DNA from: Nomia melanderi
Lineage: Eukaryota; Arthropoda; Insecta; Hymenoptera; Halictidae
Direction of reading: 5' to 3'
DNA: 64,000 bases
Assembly: GCF_051020985.1 (NCBI RefSeq)
Contig: NC_134999.1
Span: 28,925,160-28,989,159 of the forward strand
A model generated the notes under the pieces. The model was not told where the DNA came from. It saw nothing but the letters and a program-made list of their open reading frames with translations, and did no database searches. Shown here one piece after another: positions 58,422 to 64,000 of the stretch (its first letter is position 1; each line of letters opens with the position of its first letter). Position numbers and translations under genes: made by a program.

Positions 58422-61400
58422 TATTTACAATATAATTGTTGCTAATGACCTTTTTCCAGCGTGGTAAATTGTGGATTCCATTTCTGTAGAATGACTCATC
58501 TTTGGAAAATTGAGATGACATTATTCGACAGAACTTTCCGGTAAACTTACTAATTAGTTAAGCATTAATTTTTTCGTTAAAGACCACTTCATATGCTTTG
58601 GGATCAGCTATTAAAAAGAAAACGATGCATCAAAATTTAATAATTTAGTTTCGGTATAAAGATCACAATAAGCTGCCCTAGATACGCGACTTACGTAATC
58701 CAACCATCTCATGCATAAAAACACCAGACTGCATTGAATGGTTCGAGGTAATCGCTATTCTGCTATCAACCATTGAGCGCGTATTGAATGCCTGAAATGC
58801 ATCTGAAATTGATCGAACGAAATTGAGTTAACTCCGAGTATCAGCGATTTCATCTTAAATTGCTTGATTTTCCGATATTTTAGGTATTGTTATTTTTGAA
58901 CATTGACTTATTTATGAGTGGCCTCTAGGAATTAGTTCGAGAAAGCATTGAACATTGCAGTTTCGACAAGTTGAATGACAGTGCTGCATTAACATCTTTG
59001 ATATGTTATGTCAGAGTGCTATTTAATACTTCGGACATGTCGCTTTAGACAATTTCATATTTTTCCCAATATATTATATTCCTTGGTCTACAATATTATT
59101 TTTGTTATCGTGACAACATTGTGTTAAATTTAATAAATTCAAGGTAAGGTTCAATCTGCTATCTCATTGTTACAATAATTTTCAGCTATGTCAATTCGTC
59201 ACAGTTGTATTAATTCATATATCTCCATTTAATCGATGGAATTTGATTACGTTTTTATTGTTAATTGTGAATTTTTCTATAAGAAAATTTATTTTCCCTT
59301 GCTTTTACTACATCTGATTATTTTTCATTAATAATTAATTTTTGGTTTCGTGTATAACAATGATTCTGTCGACGCTGAACTAAGTTACTTCGCTATTTTA
59401 CATGTTTCACAAGTTGTTCTAAGCTTTTATGCGTTACAGAATAAATTACATTTTCTTGAAAATAACCATAGTTCGTTAATAGTTATCAGAATCCTAATCA
59501 TTTCTGTTTCGAAGCAGAGAGAATATTTTTGAAAATCTTCTTGTGACAGTATGTGATGTAGTAACATTCTTAATTTTCAGAATTGATATTAAATATGATC
59601 TAATAAAGTAAAATGTTTTCGAGGAGATTAAAAACGACTGATAATTTAAAATAATAATAAACATAGATTTGTGATTCGTGTGAATATAAAATGTTGTACC
59701 TATATTGTTTACTTACTCTCTAGATTTAAGTTCATAGGTTCTTCATAGTTCAAGTGATTTTTTCAAGGATGCTTTCTTATCAAGACGTAAATTTTTTATG
59801 TCGTATTAACATTTCAAAATATAATATAAAAAGATTATTATAAAAAGTAAAATTAAGAAATTTTCATTGCAGAATTTTATGAAATAGTGAGATAGACAGC
59901 AAATATTATTTTTACGTCAATAGGAATTTGAAACACATATAAAGGAGTTATTTCCAGAATATATAAAAAACAATAATTTTTCTCAGACGAATAGAAAACA
60001 AATTAATTTCGTTAAGTAGATAGTAGTAAAGAGGCAAAATGACAATGGTTATGAATAGTAAAATTAATTAAGAATGCTGCTAATAATTTTAATGTCTCTG
60101 CTTCAAAATAGAATGGAGGCACGAGGTATTATTTCGAAATGGGACATATAATGGCGACCTGTAACTCCATTTTGCACAATCCTTGAATACATTGTTTTTA
60201 TTCAATTTGATGTTTTGCTGGTTATTAGCGCTGGCAATTTAATATCAAGGCAGAACTGTACATTTGAGATGAGGATGGCACATTACAATCTCTATAAATA
60301 TATTATTAATTAAACATACCATTGTTTGTTGTAACAACAAAATACATAACAGCAAAAAACTGAAAAAAATGGTAAACCATTCAAATAATCCGAAGTTTTA
60401 TAGACTTACCGTATAAGTACATTATTATTTAATCTTATTTTTTACATGAAAGGCATACATTTCCTAAAATTCTCAGTGTTTCTACATTCATTTAGATGTA
60501 TTGAAAATAAACGTACAGCAATTGCATTCTGTTATTATAAAGTCGATTTGTATACTTACGTTTATTGTAATTTATATTCTGTGTACATTTTGTATGTTTC
60601 CATTGCTACAAAAAATTATCTCTCTGTTCGCAATATTTTTAAATTATAAAAGAATGACTTGATCCTTTCAATGTTATCGAGATGACGATAATTAATGGAT
60701 CTTAATTAAGAAACCGAAAACTGCTGTTACAAAATAACATACAAAAGTACTTGAGAATGTCAAAGTAACAAACGGTACACAATAAAAATGAAATTCTACC
60801 TACTTATGTTATTCATTCGACAGCATCGTATCTAATGCAAATGATGAACAGAAGTATGTACAAGCAGTGTTCAATGAAAATATTGTAAAATAATTATTGT
60901 TGGCAGTTGTTTGAAACAATTCACAGTATCTGTATATTGTGATTATTCGTTTAGCTTTCGTAATCCATATCGTAATGAAGACAGTAACAAATTAAATGTT
61001 TATTTCTGTTAGCTTGCTCCCCTGTACCTTGCCTGTGGTGAGTACTTCTTGTTTCGAACAAATTATCAGGAGGATGATTTAAGATTACACATATGGCAAA
61101 TGGTGGACATGATTCTACAAAGATGTTCATTAATCAGTAGAAAGTGATTATACAGTATTCTTTAAAAAAATCTCTAACCTTCTGCCTTCGAATGTCTCAA
61201 ATGTATTCGCCATTGAGTAAAGACATAATCGTATTCGAGATTCGAAGAAAGTAATCACTTTAAATGGTAATACAATTCTTCTATAATAAAAATTGAATAA
61301 CATTATCACAAATATTAACGGGAAATATATCGAACCAACAGATTCAGAATAAAATTGTCTCACAAATCTTTCAATGTCTCACGACACAATATATCAAACT

Positions 61401-61947
61401 CTTCAAATATTTTGTATTCCCAATAAAAAATGATTATACTAAACTATATTTCAATGAAACGAGTAAATAGTAAGATTTTTGAAAACCAAAACAGTCGAGT
61501 TCCATTCTATGAAACTCTTCTTATTTTCTTCACACCGGTCACGTGATACTATAATGATATAATCTATAGCCACTGTTCAATCGGTATTTACGAAATTATG
61601 AACGAAGTAAAATATATATATTACTGTATTCAACTATGGCTTAACGTTATCCAAATATCATGGCGTTTGGTCTCGTTTTCTCTACGAAAATCTTACTAAT
61701 TCCTCCATGATCGTTTTATCAAAATATAGTCAGAAACATCGAATGTTTTCGCATGACACACTGACACGACGTTTCGCGTCTCTTCGAAGTCTCAGGAACT
61801 GTCCGACGTGTTCGTCTCTATTTCGCTCGCTTTTGGCTGTCTAATTTTCTATCATTATCGTAAGAGCTGGGATTCCTGTAAAAAATCTTTCGGTTAAACT
61901 TTACTTCGAGGCACCATTTTGTTTTCAAACATTTTTCGCATGTATCG
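58422..61947. other. Intergenic, no gene recognised
   Basis: About 3.5 kb of AT-rich DNA. The open frames (59350-59532, 60446-60649, 61148-61363) are short and lack splice or family support. Confidence 0.5.
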
Positions 61948-62510
61948 ACAGTACTTGACGAAGAAAGATTAAATTTTAAGTTTCGGGTTTAGGGATTCAT
62001 TAGTTCACAAGTTATACATATATAAAGTTAATTAACAAATATGCGTGTACAATGGTATAGACAACATCGATTTTGATGCTTTTGAAATATATTATCAAGG
62101 TCAACATTTTGAACAATTTTCTCTTTTGAAAATAAACTGGTGCAACATCATCTGAACCAGTGCTGCCTACTTCATTGGCCACGCAAAACTTGCAACAATA
62201 ATAACAATCACTTCAAAGATATACTATTTTATACATTTTACATATTCTTTAGATTAAAACAACACCGGTAATAATGAAGAAAAATACGTTCTATAATAAT
62301 TATTTAATTTTCTATTTAACGGGAAACTTTCAAAATCAATGTACAGCATCAGTTTCCTCTACTTTTTGTTTTATGGAGTTAACCGATTTAACTAATGAGT
62401 GGTTCATATATGTGTATTTGTTAATTAACTTTATATACGTATAATCTATAAGCTAATAAATTTCTAAACCTGAAACTCAAAATTTAGTCTTTATTCATCG
62501 AGTGCCACCA
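61948..62510. mobile_element. MITE with ~110-bp terminal inverted repeats
   Basis: The left arm (ATCGACAGTACTTGACGAAG, then AAGTTTCGGGTTTAG and AAAGTTAATTAACAAATA) is matched inversely on the right (TATTTGTTAATTAACTTTAT, CTAAACCTGAAACTCAAAAT, TTCATCGAGTGCCACC). Total length is about 560 bp with a ~340-bp unique centre and no coding capacity. Exact termini and target duplication are uncertain; the family was not identified. Confidence 0.7.
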
Positions 62511-63191
62511 ATATATATATAAGAAAAATTAAAGAAAAATGGTGTCCCAAAAAAAAGTTTCGCCAATGTTGCCATTATAATAGTTTTATAATAGTATAAT
62601 GCCATTCAAACGATACCATATAATACCAATTAAAACCATTATAATAGTCTCACCGCCCCCGAAATCGTCGACCGGAGATTCGGACGGAATTATTAGAGAT
62701 TTTTCGAAGGAATACTGTAATCGTAGCGACGCCGCACTATTTGTCGTCTTTGACCGTCAACAGAGCTCACGATCCGCTTCGCCGCCCGGCGCGGGGCGAA
62801 ACGGTCAAGTGTGTGATACAGCAATCATAGTCACTTTTTCCTGTATAATTTCCCATAACCGAGACCCGCTCGAAGGAAAAAGATTTCAAATCTAAACCAC
62901 CGACGAAGCGTCGTTCCGCGCTTTTGTAAAAAAGAACGTTATTCGACACGAATACATTATGTATTATTATAATTCGTCTTTCGTCTTGCGACCTGTCAAA
63001 TGTCCGTTCACGCAGCTTACATTGCACGCCATGTAGAAACGAAGAGACTTTTTAATGAACGAACGATCGCGCGATCGAATGGTCGAGTCGTTCTTGTCGG
63101 TAGGACCGATCCCGTCTATCGGGAACGGAGTCCTGAAAGGCTGGACCGATCAGGAACTGTCTTGTCCGAACAATAAAGTTTTTGCGGCTCC
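62511..63191 (-). other. G+C-richer region, probable 3'UTR of the globin-like gene
   Basis: 62640-63190 is clearly less AT-rich than the upstream intergenic DNA and directly follows the stop codon of the minus-strand exon at 63192. Plus-strand frames here (62599-62895, 63055-63303) have no family resemblance, and the second overlaps the exon antisense. 3'UTR is inference. Confidence 0.4.
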
Positions 63192-63377
63192 TCATGACAC
63201 AGACGACTCGGATTTACTGCTGTCGATTTGTGCTTTGTCCTTTTTTGCCTTGTTGAAGCCCTCTATCAGTGTTTCGATAATGAATTTGATTGTTAGTTTG
63301 TAGATGCTCTCCACGTTCTCGGAGTATCGGTCCTCCAACGTTCGCTCCACGGCCTCTAGGAACGGCTTCTCTATTTT
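63192..63377 (-). CDS. Globin-like gene, last coding exon (partial)
   Basis: Globins bind O2 or other ligands at a heme; insect intracellular globins are expressed in trachea or fat body. This exon encodes 61 residues and a stop. It begins KIEKPFLEAVERTLEDRYSE after a TCTTTCCAG acceptor, in phase 0, and ends in a polar tail (IDSSKSESSVS). Its first 41 residues fit the second half of helix G and helix H: the Tyr-Ser before helix H lies at positions 18-19 from the exon start, the same spacing as Phe-Thr in the third exon of vertebrate beta-globin, which also starts with a phase-0 intron at G7. IYKLTIKFIIETLIEGF fits helix H. The heme-binding His residues (E7, F8) would lie in upstream exons beyond 63377 or off the window; I could not find them. 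Identification is good but not certain. Confidence 0.6.
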   Translation of the reverse strand, partial: KIEKPFLEAVERTLEDRYSENVESIYKLTIKFIIETLIEGFNKAKKDKAQIDSSKSESSVS

Positions 63378-63701
63378 CTGGAAAGAGAATTAAGTTCGTG
63401 ACGACTTTTGGAAAGTGTCCCTGCGTAGGTGGTGTTGTAGCTTTGATATATGTTCAGGGATTGAAAAGATTTCGAAAATAACTGCTTGAAATTGTTATAT
63501 ATCAATTTTGACTGAAACAGTTATGGAGAATCGAAATGAAGAACCGAAAAATAACAGTTATAAAACCGTTTCAGAATCGATATAATATCGATGACTGTTT
63601 CAAGAATCGAAACTGACATAACTATTTTCAATCTCTCTATATCTCTGATTCTCGATACAAATTGTTTATTATAATTAATAAATATGCGTAATGTGTTACT
63701 A
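63378..63701. other. Intron of the globin-like gene
   Basis: Polypyrimidine acceptor at 63380-63390 on the minus strand. No further exon found up to the window edge, so the intron probably exceeds 620 bp. Confidence 0.45.
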
Positions 63702-63943
63702 TTAATCCTTCGTACTGCAGAAGTCTTTCCCTGGAAATACTCAACATTTTCTAAAGATACAAACGACATTTTCTGAAACTAACTTGAGAAATCACACATA
63801 AATTGAGGACCAAAACTATTTTATTTCAATATTTCACATATTGATGCACTACACAAAGTTTCATATTAAATATCAAACTTTACGATTTTGCTGTGACAAA
63901 TCAATTGATGACTGAGAGGCGCCTTTGGAGTGCAAAGGGTTAA
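63702..63943. mobile_element. TTAA-flanked MITE (CCCTTTGC family) in the globin-like intron
   Basis: TTAATCCTTCGTACTGCAGA at the left and the inverse of TTAACCCTTTGCACTCCAAA at the right; 242 bp. The termini agree at most positions over 20 bp and both edges are TTAA. Related to 8333 and 58187. Confidence 0.65.
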
Positions 63944-64000
63944 CAGTAATTTCAGTCATGTTTAATTAAAAATACTCAGATCGACGTCGTGTTTGAGTTT

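Noticed and set aside
63055..63303. 82-codon plus-strand frame at the right edge
   Set aside because: Antisense to the globin-like exon and its 3'UTR; no family resemblance.
1..64000. tRNA, rRNA or CRISPR-like arrays
   Set aside because: No cloverleaf with a GGTTCGAATCC-type arm in a proper context, no rRNA-like block, and no regularly spaced short repeats with unique spacers were seen.

Overview
The window looks like a piece of a hymenopteran (bee or ant type) nuclear genome. It is strongly AT-rich, its genes carry GT-AG introns, two genes are clan-3 cytochrome P450s resembling the hymenopteran CYP6AS subfamily, and the gaps are full of MITEs and eukaryotic DNA transposons. There are no bacterial operons, CRISPR arrays or rRNA, and I saw no tRNA. 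All coordinates come from hand reading; splice sites were chosen so that GT/AG borders, reading frame and family motifs agree.

Layout. 1-5082: AT-rich non-coding DNA with a foldback element and a TTAA-flanked MITE. 5083-15700: two tandem, same-strand P450 genes with identical exon lengths (336, 526, 222, 252 and 170 nt, 501 aa each), whose introns hold several MITEs. 15701-19490: a hAT-like MITE, then a long intronless minus-strand ORF with visibly higher G+C that looks like an endogenous negative-strand RNA virus nucleoprotein, and a short G+C-rich ORF just downstream of it.

19600-46100: the most unusual part. Three head-to-tail paralogous units each contain a ~250-bp satellite-like repeat, an open 444-aa DDE transposase, inverted-repeat elements, and a copy of the 3' end of the enolase gene. 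Only the last unit carries the complete six-exon enolase gene (434 aa, minus strand). The first two hold truncated, mutated enolase ends. The transposases have 82 residues between the second catalytic D and the E, the DD82E ('Sailor') arrangement of the IS630/Tc1/mariner group. Because the units are paralogous, three large inverted-repeat MITEs can be seen as filled sites in one unit with TA empty sites in another.

46100-64000: a two-exon BRMS1-like gene (230 aa, minus strand; Sin3/HDAC co-repressor family), then about 13 kb with no convincing gene but several MITEs and a (GA)n tract. At the right edge is the last coding exon of a minus-strand globin-like gene. Its start matches the conserved G7.0 phase-0 globin intron and the rest of the gene lies beyond the window.

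The genes do not form a pathway: P450s (xenobiotic or endogenous oxidation), enolase (glycolysis), BRMS1-like (chromatin) and globin are ordinary neighbours. The interest lies in the transposon-rich enolase triplication, the viral ORF, and the MITE families shared between introns and intergenic DNA.
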